Notes under the pieces: generated by a model
What the model was told of the DNA's origin: nothing
The model's input: only the letters and a program-made list of their open reading frames with translations
Database searches by the model: none
Part shown: positions 25,808-33,696 of the stretch, in pieces
Position numbering within the stretch: position 1 is the stretch's first letter
How the letters are laid out: each line of letters starts with the position of its first letter
Translations under genes and position numbers: made by a program
NCBI RefSeq assembly: GCF_002088935.1
Contig: NZ_NCSS01000004.1
Span: 1 to 64,000, forward strand
DNA: 64,000 nucleotides
Direction of reading: 5' to 3'
Origin: Henriciella litoralis
GTDB lineage: Bacteria; Pseudomonadota; Alphaproteobacteria; Caulobacterales; Hyphomonadaceae

Positions 25808-27115
25808 ATGGCCCGCATTCATTTCCGACGAGATAGGGAGACCAAGGGCGCGTGGCGTCAGGCACTGGTCTTCAACAGCCTTTTGATTCTCCTGGCCGTG
25901 CTGGGAACGCGTGTCTTGGTAAACGCCTACACGGCCGAAAGCGTGGGCGACGCGCCAGACGCCCAGGCGCTGAAGGAAACGCGCCAGGAAATTGATCAGG
26001 CGTTTGAGACCGTGTTTTCCAGTGGCGACGGCACGCGCCAGGTCTGGGCCGACCATATCGCCAGTGAGCTGGACGTTCGGGACTTCTCAGCCGCACGCGG
26101 CTATCTGCTCGCCGCGCCCGTCATGCTTGACCGCGAAGACTCGCGCGCCATTCTGGCCGCAGCAGCCGCCGAGGAGTCGGGGGATAACGATCAGCGCCTG
26201 ACGAATGCGGCGCTCCTATTCTTGCCGAATGACGTTCGGGCAAGCTATCAACGCGCGATAGAACGCCCCCAGGTGCTGACCTCGACGGACCCGGCACCGA
26301 CGTCTGAAGAGCCATCCGACAGCGACGCAGATGCTGAAGCCGACAGCGACATCGCCTCAAACGAGAGCGTGGCTGAGTCTCCACCGGCCGACGCAGCGCC
26401 TTCCGATACGCCGGCCACAACCGAGCCGTCACAGTCCTTCACGCTCATCGGCGACAATTCAGATCTTGTGCGCCGCTCACAGCGCTGGGCCAATGGTGAA
26501 CCGGTCAACACAACGCAGCTGCGCCTGATCGCAATCAGCCAGTTGCAGCAGGATGATCCGGCAGTTGAAGACACCTATCGCAGCGCAATTTCAGTCCTTC
26601 GCGGCGCGTCGCGGGCCCGCCGACTGACGCCCCAGTACACCGATTATATCATCCAGCGCGTGGACCTCGCCATGCCGGAAGCCCAAACACTGGCAAGCCT
26701 TCGCCGCGCCCTTGTGGGCGTTGCCCCCAATGCAGAGCGTGAACGCCGCGTCCTGGCCGCCTACCAGTCTGCGATTGACGCTGACGGCATGGCCCGGCTT
26801 GAACGGGACCTCTTCTTCATCGCCCGCATCGCCAAGCTCACCAGCCCGACAGGCGCCATGACGATGCTCGAAGTGGCCGAAACCCCTGAAGACGTGAAGA
26901 AAATGCGGCTCGTCGCCGAAGCAGGCGGTGATCGCGGTGTCGCCCTGACCAAGCAGATCGGCCGTAGTGTCACGTCGCTCGCTCAGATCGGCGTGCAATG
27001 GTCAACTTCGCTGATACTGCAGCTTCTGGCATTGCTCGCCATCGTGATCGCGCTGTGCTGGTCGACTTATTCCGCGCTGGGTCGAATGACGCCCCAGGAC
27101 CGATATCACCGCTAG
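25808..27115 (+). CDS. Unrecognised membrane protein with N- and C-terminal transmembrane helices
   Basis: A 435-residue protein not matched to any family by eye. The start at 25808 (MARIHFRRDRETKG) is preferred because a basic stretch leads straight into a transmembrane helix (about residues 22-40). A helical periplasmic region follows, then a Ser/Asp/Ala/Pro-rich acidic linker (about 155-215) and a second helical region. A C-terminal transmembrane helix (SLILQLLALLAIVIALCW) is followed by a short basic tail. It is divergent from dksA and followed by convergent marC. The layout suggests an envelope scaffold, but no function can be assigned. Confidence 0.8.
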   Translation: MARIHFRRDRETKGAWRQALVFNSLLILLAVLGTRVLVNAYTAESVGDAPDAQALKETRQEIDQAFETVFSSGDGTRQVWADHIASELDVRDFSAARGYLLAAPVMLDREDSRAILAAAAAEESGDNDQRLTNAALLFLPNDVRASYQRAIERPQVLTSTDPAPTSEEPSDSDADAEADSDIASNESVAESPPADAAPSDTPATTEPSQSFTLIGDNSDLVRRSQRWANGEPVNTTQLRLIAISQLQQDDPAVEDTYRSAISVLRGASRARRLTPQYTDYIIQRVDLAMPEAQTLASLRRALVGVAPNAERERRVLAAYQSAIDADGMARLERDLFFIARIAKLTSPTGAMTMLEVAETPEDVKKMRLVAEAGGDRGVALTKQIGRSVTSLAQIGVQWSTSLILQLLALLAIVIALCWSTYSALGRMTPQDRYHR

Positions 27116-27118
27116 ACC

Positions 27119-27760
27119 CTAGTTCAGCGCGAACGCACCGGTCAGGCCGTCGATCAGCAATTGCACCGACAAGGCCGCCAGGATCACACCGAAAATCCGT
27201 GTAATCGCACCGGCGACGCTTTCACCCATGGCTTTCACAAGCGGTGACGCCAGCAGGAACACAATCAGGCACAGCAGCATGTTGAGGCCAATCGCCAATA
27301 GCACCGCCCCTTGCGTCATCCAGTTCGCCGATTCCGACATGAACAGCATGGCCGTCGCAATGGAGCCCGGCCCGGCCAGCATCGGGATGCCGATTGGAAA
27401 GACCGAAACATCTTCAAGTGTTTCGTGTTCTTCCAGATACTCGTCGGCGCGTGTTTCCCGCCGCTCGGTCCGTTTCTCGAACACCATGTCCAGCGCGATC
27501 AGGAACAGAAGCGCGCCGCCAGCGGCCCGGAAGGCGTCAATCGTGATGTGAAGCTGCTGCAGCAACCAGGCGCCGAAAAACGCAAAGCCGAAAATGATGA
27601 CCGTCGCGACCAGGATTGATCGGATCGCCATGCTGCGACGATACTTTGCATCGCCTTTCGCCGTCAGCGACGCAAAGATCGGCGCAACGCCAAGCGCGTC
27701 GATCAGGACGAAGAACGTCACGAAGGATGCTGTGAATACGGAGAGAAGGTCGCCTGTCAT
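27119..27760 (-). CDS. MarC-family (UPF0056) integral membrane protein
   Basis: A 213-residue polytopic membrane protein of the MarC/YhgN family with about six hydrophobic segments. Family-typical segments are FFVLIDALGVAPIFASLT near the start and PIGIPMLAGPGSIATAML in the middle. The ATG at 27760 gives the standard MTGDLLSVFTASF start; longer reading upstream would run into the preceding gene. Function in the family is not settled. It starts ten bases after the flbT-linked small gene, so it is probably in the same transcript. Confidence 0.9.
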   Translation of the reverse strand: MTGDLLSVFTASFVTFFVLIDALGVAPIFASLTAKGDAKYRRSMAIRSILVATVIIFGFAFFGAWLLQQLHITIDAFRAAGGALLFLIALDMVFEKRTERRETRADEYLEEHETLEDVSVFPIGIPMLAGPGSIATAMLFMSESANWMTQGAVLLAIGLNMLLCLIVFLLASPLVKAMGESVAGAITRIFGVILAALSVQLLIDGLTGAFALN

Positions 27761-27770
27761 GGGCGGCGCA

Positions 27771-28079
27771 CTAGCTGGACTGACGCAACGCGTCCAGTAT
27801 TTCTTCAGTGACAGCGTGCAAGGTTGGGCTGCCAGAACGCATACTTGCCGGCCGCTCAACGTTTCTGTTCTCTGACATGATCGTGATCAGGCGTAATCCG
27901 CGAGCCCGTTGGAGCAGATTGTCCAAATCGTTGGCGCTCGTCGCTTCACCGGTCAGCCCATTGCCGAAATCGATCCGGATGCACGCATCAGCCTTGCCTT
28001 TTTCAAGCAGTTCGATGCCTTCGTCCAGGCTCACAATCGGCGCGAGTGTATCCAGTTTTTTTGCGTTGCACTCAACCAT
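27771..28079 (-). CDS. Small unrecognised protein coupled to flbT
   Basis: A 102-residue soluble acidic protein with no family recognised. Its ATG overlaps the end of flbT by eight bases, so its translation should depend on that of flbT. It has an alpha/beta look: IDEGIELLEKGKADACIRI-like segments, then NDLDNLLQRARGLRLITIM, and an acidic C-terminal helix (AVTEEILDALRQSS). It is not FlaF, the usual flbT neighbour, which is all-helical and begins differently. Overlap with flbT suggests a flagellin-expression role, by inference only. Confidence 0.75.
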   Translation of the reverse strand: MVECNAKKLDTLAPIVSLDEGIELLEKGKADACIRIDFGNGLTGEATSANDLDNLLQRARGLRLITIMSENRNVERPASMRSGSPTLHAVTEEILDALRQSS

Positions 28080-28464
28080 GGCCAGCCTCGCTAAATCCGC
28101 GTCTCAGCAGTTTCCGGCAAGACCCAAGCGCCTTGTACAGATCTCCGGCAGCGACCTGTCGTGCAATATTCAGAATATCTTCGCGCTCGGACTCGTCAGG
28201 CGTGGCCGCCATCAGGTCCGCGATCGCTGAAATGGCGCCATCGTACAGCAATCCGCTGGCCTCACCGGTCAGATACATCTGCATGACCGCGAAATAGACC
28301 GCATCATGCGGCGTGCGGATATCTTCGGGAAACATGATGTCGCGCTCGCGCAGAATCCGCGCTTTTGTCTCAAGCAGCATCGTACCGCGCCGTTCCCCAT
28401 TGCGGATCACGGCTTCGTTGATGACAACAGCCTCTAGCGGCTTCAGCGACAATTTTAGAGGCAT
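28072..28464 (-). CDS. flbT: Flagellin synthesis repressor FlbT
   Basis: A 130-residue post-transcriptional regulator that in Caulobacter binds the flagellin mRNA leader and lowers its stability until the hook is complete. The ATG at 28464 gives the family start MPLKLSLKPLEAVVINEAV, followed by KARILRERDIMFPEDI and AVYFAVMQMYL. No flagellin or flaF gene lies nearby, which is unusual for flbT. The gene is followed by an overlapping unknown gene and marC. Confidence 0.93.
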   Translation of the reverse strand: MPLKLSLKPLEAVVINEAVIRNGERRGTMLLETKARILRERDIMFPEDIRTPHDAVYFAVMQMYLTGEASGLLYDGAISAIADLMAATPDESEREDILNIARQVAAGDLYKALGSCRKLLRRGFSEAGHG

Positions 28465-28655
28465 AATCGCCCCCCACAGCAATTCGTTCGGCCCGATTCG
28501 GTCCCTTATACTTAAAACTGTAAAGGTTACCACCGTCTTGAAAATTTCTTGTTTCCGAAAGGGCTGCACATTTACGCAAAGGCAGGGGTGACTTGGAGGT
28601 TGCCCTTGGCGACCGGGCGTCTATCATCGACGGCAGTGAGGAATTGGAGACCCAT

Positions 28656-29522
28656 ATGCGTTTTGAAGGCACCGAGAACTATGTCGCAACCGAAGATCTG
28701 CGGGTTGCCGTCAACGCTGCGATCGCGTTGCAACGCCCATTGCTGATCAAGGGCGAGCCCGGAACCGGCAAAACGGTGCTGGCGATTGAGGTGGCAAAAG
28801 CGCTCGGCGTTCCGCTGATCGAGTGGCACATCAAGTCCAGCACAAAGGCGCAACAGGGCCTCTACGAATATGATGCGGTCAGCCGCCTGCGGGATGGCCA
28901 GATGGGCGATGAGCGCGCCAAGGACATCTCCAACTACATCAAGAAGGGCAAATTGTGGGAGGCGTTCACCTCTGACCAGCGCCCGATCCTGCTGATCGAC
29001 GAGATCGACAAGGCCGACATCGAATTCCCGAATGACCTTCTGCAAGAGCTCGATCGGATGGAGTTCTACGTTTACGAGACCGATGAGACGATCAAGGCCA
29101 AACAGCGCCCGCTCGTCATCATCACCTCGAACAATGAGAAAGAGCTGCCGGACGCCTTCCTGCGCCGCTGCTTCTTCCACTTCATCAAATTCCCGGACGA
29201 GCAGACGATGAAACAGATCATCGACGTTCACTATCCCGGCATCAAACAGAAGCTGGTGAGCGAGGCCCTGACGACCTTCTACTCGATGCGCGAAGTGCCT
29301 GGCATGAAGAAGAAGCCATCGACGAGCGAGCTGCTCGACTGGCTGAAACTCCTCATGAACGAGGATATCGATCTTGAGACGATGAAAGAGCAGGACCCTG
29401 ACAAGCTCACGCCGCCACTGCACGGCGCGCTTCTCAAGAATGAGCAGGATGTCGCCCTCTTCGAACGCCTCGCCTTCCTGTCGCGCCGAGAAAGCGGCAG
29501 CCGCCGCGGCCCGGCAGGCTAA
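28656..29522 (+). CDS. MoxR-family AAA+ ATPase
   Basis: A 288-residue AAA+ chaperone-like ATPase of the MoxR/CbbQ group. The start at 28656 is chosen for its GAGGAATTGGAG ribosome-binding site. Walker A is GEPGTGKTVLA near residue 38, Walker B is PILLIDEIDKAD near 112, sensor 1 is VIITSNNEKELPDAF and the arginine finger region is LRRCFFHF. The C-terminal lid has the MKKKPSTSELLDWLKLL segment. Partners normally carry a VWA domain (CoxE-like) and lie immediately downstream; here the next gene is a secreted unknown protein. Confidence 0.93.
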   Translation: MRFEGTENYVATEDLRVAVNAAIALQRPLLIKGEPGTGKTVLAIEVAKALGVPLIEWHIKSSTKAQQGLYEYDAVSRLRDGQMGDERAKDISNYIKKGKLWEAFTSDQRPILLIDEIDKADIEFPNDLLQELDRMEFYVYETDETIKAKQRPLVIITSNNEKELPDAFLRRCFFHFIKFPDEQTMKQIIDVHYPGIKQKLVSEALTTFYSMREVPGMKKKPSTSELLDWLKLLMNEDIDLETMKEQDPDKLTPPLHGALLKNEQDVALFERLAFLSRRESGSRRGPAG

Positions 29523-29531
29523 GGCCTCGCC

Positions 29532-30677
29532 ATGAAGCGGGTAGTTGCTCTCCTCTGTCTGGGCATCGCCTCTGCTGGTTCCGCTTTAGCGGCCCCGGAA
29601 AATGGCGGTGTTCTTGAAGAGAAGAGCCTTCCGCTCGAAAATGGCGACGCATTCTTCTTTGATATCTCGCAGGAGACGCAGCAGGCCGTTCACGGATTGA
29701 GCGGTCTTGTCTGCCCGTTTGATATAGACGGCCACCAGCTGACACGGGTCGTCCAGTTCAGCTTGACGGGTCGTGATGTCAGCTGCGGCTACAATTCCCC
29801 GGGCGGTGATTCCACGCTGACCTTTTACATGTCGTGGTACGGCACAGGCGCAGTGCCGGACGCCATTGTAAAAAGCGGCCTCGATGCCATGCGTCAGGCT
29901 GGCCTGTTCGGTGACATCTCCGACACAAAGTCCCTCGATCTGGCCTTTGGCGGAAAACCGCTGGACAACTGCCTCTCCGCCACCATGGACATCAGTGATC
30001 CCGCGCGCCCGGAAAAGTCCTCAGTAACGGCGTGCGAGATCGATGGCTGGTCTTTCAAGGTTCGTGCGTCGTGGAGCACGCCTGATACCATTCCGAATGG
30101 TGGTATAACTGATTTCACGTCCACCCAGGCACAAGCCCGCGAACGCCTCGACGCGTGTGTCGACTGGCGCGAAAATCCTTCGCCCGAAGCTGACAGTCTC
30201 AATCAAAAAACAGAAATTCTGCTAGCCATACTCACCGGTTTTGCAGCCGACTCTGAATCACCTGACGAAAAAGCAGATGACAAACTTGCCGATGATGCCT
30301 GCTACGTAACTGAGTTCGCAGGAAACAATACCGCGTGGCTGATGACGGCGTCCCCCTCCGCGCAGCCCGACGCCTGGCAGATGTCCCGAGCGACCCTTGA
30401 TGGTCTTGTTGAGCCCGCAGCGCTGAAAATCACTCGAGGCATCACTGGCCTCACTTCACTGCTCGACGACGGCAAGGACGACCCCCGCGGCGTCTGGTAT
30501 CTCTCTGGCGCGCTTTCTGAGAGCGAAATTGGACTATTCCGGGTTTATCGCGGTCGCCCGACATATGAGCAGGCGCGAAACGATTTCATCGGCGTACTAA
30601 AAGGCGAGATCGGGTCAATATCCAGCATTGAGTTCGAGGAAGGCGGCGGCTCAACGATTAATCTCGCCGTAGACTAG
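29532..30677 (+). CDS. Secreted protein of unknown function
   Basis: A 381-residue protein with a clear signal peptide (MKRVVALLCLGIASAGSALA) and predicted periplasmic location. Several cysteines (CPFDID, SCGYN, DNCLS, TACEID, DACVDW, DACYVTEF) suggest disulfides. No family is recognised. It starts ten bases after the MoxR-type ATPase gene and is probably co-transcribed with it. The last 27 bases overlap the convergent tlyA gene. Confidence 0.75.
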   Translation: MKRVVALLCLGIASAGSALAAPENGGVLEEKSLPLENGDAFFFDISQETQQAVHGLSGLVCPFDIDGHQLTRVVQFSLTGRDVSCGYNSPGGDSTLTFYMSWYGTGAVPDAIVKSGLDAMRQAGLFGDISDTKSLDLAFGGKPLDNCLSATMDISDPARPEKSSVTACEIDGWSFKVRASWSTPDTIPNGGITDFTSTQAQARERLDACVDWRENPSPEADSLNQKTEILLAILTGFAADSESPDEKADDKLADDACYVTEFAGNNTAWLMTASPSAQPDAWQMSRATLDGLVEPAALKITRGITGLTSLLDDGKDDPRGVWYLSGALSESEIGLFRVYRGRPTYEQARNDFIGVLKGEIGSISSIEFEEGGGSTINLAVD

Positions 30678-31388
30678 TCGCTCGCGATTGCCATCGCCGC
30701 CCCGGATAGGGCTATCAGCGCGGCTTTTGACACGCCAGCCCTGCTCCACCAGCCAGTCGCAGAACGCCGCCTCAGCGCGCTCCACAGCCGCCTGGTCGCT
30801 CACAAGACCGCCCTTCCCCACATTCTCGCGGCCCACCTGAAACTGTGGCTTGAACAGTGTGACCAGCTCTGCCCCCTCCCCCACGAGCGACAATGGCACG
30901 GCCAAAAGCTTTTCCAGCGCAATGAAGCTCGCATCACAAACGATAAGCGATGGCGCCTCGCCCAACATGTCCGCCGTCAGCGCCCTTGCATCCGTCGCTT
31001 CCAGGGACGTCACACGTGCATCGCCTGCAATCTTCGCATGAAGCTGCCCGCGCCCGACATCTACCGCCACGACAGACCGCGCCCCGCGCGACAGGAGCAC
31101 ATCGGTGAACCCGCCCGTGGACGCCCCCACATCCAGGCAGTGGCGCCCAGACGGGTCCACAGCGAACACGTCCAGCGCATGGGCGAGCTTCACGCCGCCG
31201 CGCGACACCCATGGATGCGCAGCCTCGGCCTCGATCCGGTCTTCAGCCGATATCTTCTGCGACGGCTTGGTCACGACCCTGCCGTTCACCTGCACACGGC
31301 CCGCCGCAATCGCCGCCTGCGCCGCCGAGCGCGTCTCGAACGCGCCGGTTTCAACGAGGATCCGGTCTGCGCGGTCTATTCTTGCCAT
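30651..31388 (-). CDS. tlyA: TlyA-family rRNA 2'-O-methyltransferase
   Basis: A 245-residue protein with an N-terminal S4 RNA-binding domain (RADRILVETGAFETRSAAQ) and an FtsJ-like methyltransferase domain. SAM motifs are CLDVGASTGGFTDVLLSRGA near residue 85 and VAVDVGRGQLH, with catalytic-type FKPQFQVGR near 183. TlyA enzymes methylate 16S and 23S rRNA and set capreomycin susceptibility in mycobacteria. It is often linked to dxs in alphaproteobacteria, but not here. Confidence 0.92.
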   Translation of the reverse strand: MARIDRADRILVETGAFETRSAAQAAIAAGRVQVNGRVVTKPSQKISAEDRIEAEAAHPWVSRGGVKLAHALDVFAVDPSGRHCLDVGASTGGFTDVLLSRGARSVVAVDVGRGQLHAKIAGDARVTSLEATDARALTADMLGEAPSLIVCDASFIALEKLLAVPLSLVGEGAELVTLFKPQFQVGRENVGKGGLVSDQAAVERAEAAFCDWLVEQGWRVKSRADSPIRGGDGNRERLVYGEINR

Positions 31389-31477
31389 TGCCTGCCTTTA
31401 CGGAACAGATACCTTGGGGAAGTGTTGTTTTATCAGGTCTGATTACAGGTCCGGACCTCAGAACCAAGGAGATTTTC

Positions 31478-32098
31478 ATGACACGCTATCTGACAACATC
31501 AGCAGCAGTTGCATCGCTCGCCGTCCTCTTCGCCTGCTCCCAGCAGACGTCGAACGCGCAGGAAGAAGCCGCAACACCGCCGCCAGAACCAACCGAAGCA
31601 CAGGACCAGATCCCTGACGACGCCGGCATGGATGGACCAAAATCCATCCCATCGATGATGCGCGCCACCGGCGACCTGATGGGCGTCGACGGCAACACGA
31701 TCGGCTCGGTCAACCTCATCGAAGGGCCGAACGGCATTGCGATGAACGTCTCAATTGAAGAGGGCAGCCTTGAGCCCGGCTGGCACGCAATCCACCTGCA
31801 CCAGACTGGTGATTGCAGTGACACCGGAGAATATAAGGCATCCGGCGGCCACATCGGCAAGATTGAAGGCGGCCACGGCCTGCTCAATCCGGATGGCCCG
31901 GAAAAGGGCGATCTGCCCAACCTCTATGTCGCTGCAGACGGCTCAGTTGAGTATGAAACCTTCACCAATCTCGTCGCCATGTCAGACATCCTGGACGATG
32001 ATGGCAGTGCCGCGATCATCCATGAAGGCCGCGACGATCATATGAGCCAGCCAATTGGCGGCGCAGGGGCCCGTGTGGCTTGCGCCGTGATCGAATAG
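31478..32098 (+). CDS. sodC: Cu/Zn superoxide dismutase-family lipoprotein
   Basis: A 206-residue periplasmic superoxide dismutase. AAGGAGAT precedes the ATG at 31478. A signal sequence ends in a lipobox (LAVLFAC, Cys near residue 20), then an acidic Gln/Glu/Pro linker leads into the SOD beta-barrel. Metal ligands are visible in WHAIHLHQTGDC (His-x-His), GGHIGKIEGGHG, LPNLYV and IIHEGRDDH, and the cysteines in GDC and ARVACAVIE should form the family disulfide. The lipid anchor places it on the outer or inner membrane. Confidence 0.93.
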   Translation: MTRYLTTSAAVASLAVLFACSQQTSNAQEEAATPPPEPTEAQDQIPDDAGMDGPKSIPSMMRATGDLMGVDGNTIGSVNLIEGPNGIAMNVSIEEGSLEPGWHAIHLHQTGDCSDTGEYKASGGHIGKIEGGHGLLNPDGPEKGDLPNLYVAADGSVEYETFTNLVAMSDILDDDGSAAIIHEGRDDHMSQPIGGAGARVACAVIE

Positions 32099-32125
32099 GT
32101 CCACATCGCACCAGCTGAAAAACTT

Positions 32126-32162
32126 AAGCGCCGCAGACATCTGTTTGCGGCGCTTTTTTTGT
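32126..32162. terminator. Bidirectional terminator between sodC and arfB
   Basis: A ten-base stem AAGCGCCGCA/TGCGGCGCTT (32126-32135 with 32146-32155) is followed by a run of T on the plus strand and by TTAAGTTTTT on the minus strand. It therefore serves both convergent genes. Confidence 0.93.
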
Positions 32163-32174
32163 TTGCCTCAGAGC

Positions 32175-32609
32175 CTAGTCCTGCCGCGTGACCTTCCCGC
32201 GCAGCGCCTTCTTTTCTCCTGTTTCCTTCTTGGCCTTGATGCGCCGCTCAATGGCCCCTCGCCCGGGCCGCGTCGGAATTCGGCGCTTTCGCTTGCGGGT
32301 CGCCTTCTGGATCATCGAAATCAACCGCTCGCGCGCTTCGTCCCGGTTGCGCGCCTGAGAGCGATGTTCGCTCGCATCGACGATCACATCGCCATCCTTG
32401 GTAATCCGGTTCTTCCAGAGCTGGCGGAAACGCGATTTGATGTGAGGCGGCACGCTCGAGGCATCGACATTCCAGCGCAGCTGCACAGCCGTCGAAACCT
32501 TGTTCACATTTTGCCCACCCGGCCCCGATGCCCGCGTGAAGGTTTCGACGAGCTCCCAATAAGGCACTGTAATTTCGTCGTTTATTTCGAGATCTTTTGA
32601 TGCGCTCAT
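32175..32609 (-). CDS. arfB: Alternative ribosome-rescue factor ArfB (YaeJ)
   Basis: A 144-residue peptidyl-tRNA hydrolase that releases stalled ribosomes lacking a stop codon. The catalytic GGQ loop is RASGPGGQNVNKVSTAVQL near residue 30. The basic tail (RKRKRRIPTRPGRGAIERRI-type) that enters the empty mRNA channel is present, which separates ArfB from release factors. smpB, of the tmRNA rescue system, lies 4 kb away. Confidence 0.95.
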   Translation of the reverse strand: MSASKDLEINDEITVPYWELVETFTRASGPGGQNVNKVSTAVQLRWNVDASSVPPHIKSRFRQLWKNRITKDGDVIVDASEHRSQARNRDEARERLISMIQKATRKRKRRIPTRPGRGAIERRIKAKKETGEKKALRGKVTRQD

Positions 32610-32726
32610 GATGAAGGACCTGTTCAGCTAAGGTTCAAGCTGGGAACTGTAGGATTAGTTAACGCTTTAATATTGCTGAAAACCACCCGCCGGACCGCTG
32701 GCGGTCAACACCCTAGGAGACCCCAG

Positions 32727-33320
32727 ATGGCCCTCTTTTCCTTATTGTCAAAGCTAAGCGCGGCGAGCGCGCTTGTTCTGGTAACACTTACACCGGCAGC
32801 CATGGCTGACCAGCGCCGGGGCGACCGTGGTGACCGAGGTCATTATGATCGCGGCGGACATCATAGCGATCGCGGTGATCGTCATCGCAATCGCGGCGAC
32901 CGCCATAACGACCGCTATGACCGCGGACGTCGGCACGGTGACTGGAATCGTCGTGATAATAACCGCTATGACTACAATCGCGGCCGGCACTATTCAAACA
33001 ACTACTATCGGGCACCAAGCCATACCTACCGCCGCCCGGTTGTCCGGCAGTACTATTACAATCGCCCTGCCTATTCCTACAGCCGCCCGTCGGTGAGGTA
33101 CTACTATAATTCCGGATACAGCCATCCACGCTATCACATCGGCAGCCGGTATTCGTACAATCCGAACACGATCGTGATCAGTGATTATGGCAGCTACGGC
33201 CTCTACGCCCCGCCGCAAGGCCACCACTGGGTTCGTGACCGCTATAGCGGCGACGCAGTCCTCGCATCGGTTGCAACAGGCGCCATTATCGGCCTCGCCA
33301 TCGGTATCCTGTCAAACTAG
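32727..33320 (+). CDS. RcnB-like periplasmic protein, Arg/Asp/Tyr/His rich
   Basis: A 197-residue exported protein; TAGGAGA precedes the ATG at 32727. The signal peptide runs to about residue 27 (PAAMADQRR). The next about 70 residues are imperfect repeats of RGD, DRGDR, HYDR and HHSDR, then a Tyr/Arg/Ser-rich stretch. The C-terminal YGLYAPPQGHHWVRDRY and a following hydrophobic ATGAIIGLAIG match the end of RcnB-family proteins. RcnB of E. coli acts in nickel/cobalt homeostasis. A metal role fits the His-rich repeats but is not shown. Confidence 0.8.
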   Translation: MALFSLLSKLSAASALVLVTLTPAAMADQRRGDRGDRGHYDRGGHHSDRGDRHRNRGDRHNDRYDRGRRHGDWNRRDNNRYDYNRGRHYSNNYYRAPSHTYRRPVVRQYYYNRPAYSYSRPSVRYYYNSGYSHPRYHIGSRYSYNPNTIVISDYGSYGLYAPPQGHHWVRDRYSGDAVLASVATGAIIGLAIGILSN

Positions 33321-33342
33321 TCAAGTTTGATACCCCATATTC

Positions 33343-33381
33343 AAAAGCCCGGCATTTCCTTTGAAATGCCGGGCTTTTTCG
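33343..33381 (+). terminator. Terminator of the RcnB-like gene
   Basis: A perfect 13-base stem AGCCCGGCATTTC/GAAATGCCGGGCT with a four-base loop, followed by TTTTTC, 25 bases after the stop codon at 33320. Confidence 0.95.
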
Positions 33382-33403
33382 TCGTTCATCTTCCATTTAG
33401 CGC

Positions 33404-33483
33404 GAGTCATGTTTTATATGAATCACCGGCACAGATTTTTTGCGGTCGGTGTTCTGTTCAAACAGCTGAAAGGAGGTGATCCA
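33404..33483 (+). promoter_or_regulatory. Leader with 16S-complementary ribosome-binding site
   Basis: Two GANTC sites (33404-33408 and 33420-33424) flank a TATATG sequence that may be a -10. Downstream a CACCG/CGGTG hairpin precedes AAAGGAGGTGATCCA at 33469-33483. These 15 bases are the exact complement of the universally conserved 3' end of 16S rRNA, and they run up to the ATG at 33484. Confidence 0.6.
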
Positions 33484-33564
33484 ATGTCGAGTGAGAAACC
33501 AGGTACGGCGATTGGGTCCGTTCGGGCTGGTGGACTTGGAGAGCAACCTCTCTTCGTTTGCTAG
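33484..33564 (+). CDS. 26-codon ORF with maximal Shine-Dalgarno
   Basis: This small ORF encodes MSSEKPGTAIGSVRAGGLGE then QPLFVC and a TAG stop. The peptide is glycine rich with a single C-terminal cysteine and no recognised family. The AGGAGG core is seven bases from the ATG, ideal spacing, within a 15-base perfect anti-16S match. It has its own terminator at 33620 and is insulated upstream by another, so it forms a compact transcript of roughly 200 bases. It could be a small protein, a leader peptide, or a ribosome-binding RNA. Confidence 0.6.
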   Translation: MSSEKPGTAIGSVRAGGLGEQPLFVC

Positions 33565-33696
33565 CACAACATCGACAAGGCCTTGTGCCCTGTCAGGATT
33601 CAGAGCCAAGCCGGCTCACGGAGGCCACCCAAACGGGTGGCCTTTTCGTTTTCAGGCTTTCAGAAACAAGGGCTGATCGACGGCCTTCGCAACCGA
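33565..33696 (+). terminator. Untranslated tail and terminator of the 26-codon transcript
   Basis: The stem GGCCACCC/GGGTGGCC (33623-33630 with 33635-33642) with an AAAC loop is followed by TTTTCGTTTTC. It lies about 60 bases after the stop codon of the small ORF. Between stop and stem no further structure or ORF is evident, and the rest of the interval to the convergent transglycosylase gene is empty. Confidence 0.85.

Noticed and set aside
32790-33110. CRISPR-like short repeats
   Set aside because: The repeats are codon-phase units of an Arg/Asp-rich protein with no constant repeat length or unique spacers.
33469-33488. A 16S rRNA 3'-end fragment on the minus strand
   Set aside because: Only about 15 bases match; nothing upstream on that strand resembles helix 45 or the rest of 16S, and the match is positioned exactly as a ribosome-binding site for an ATG on the plus strand.
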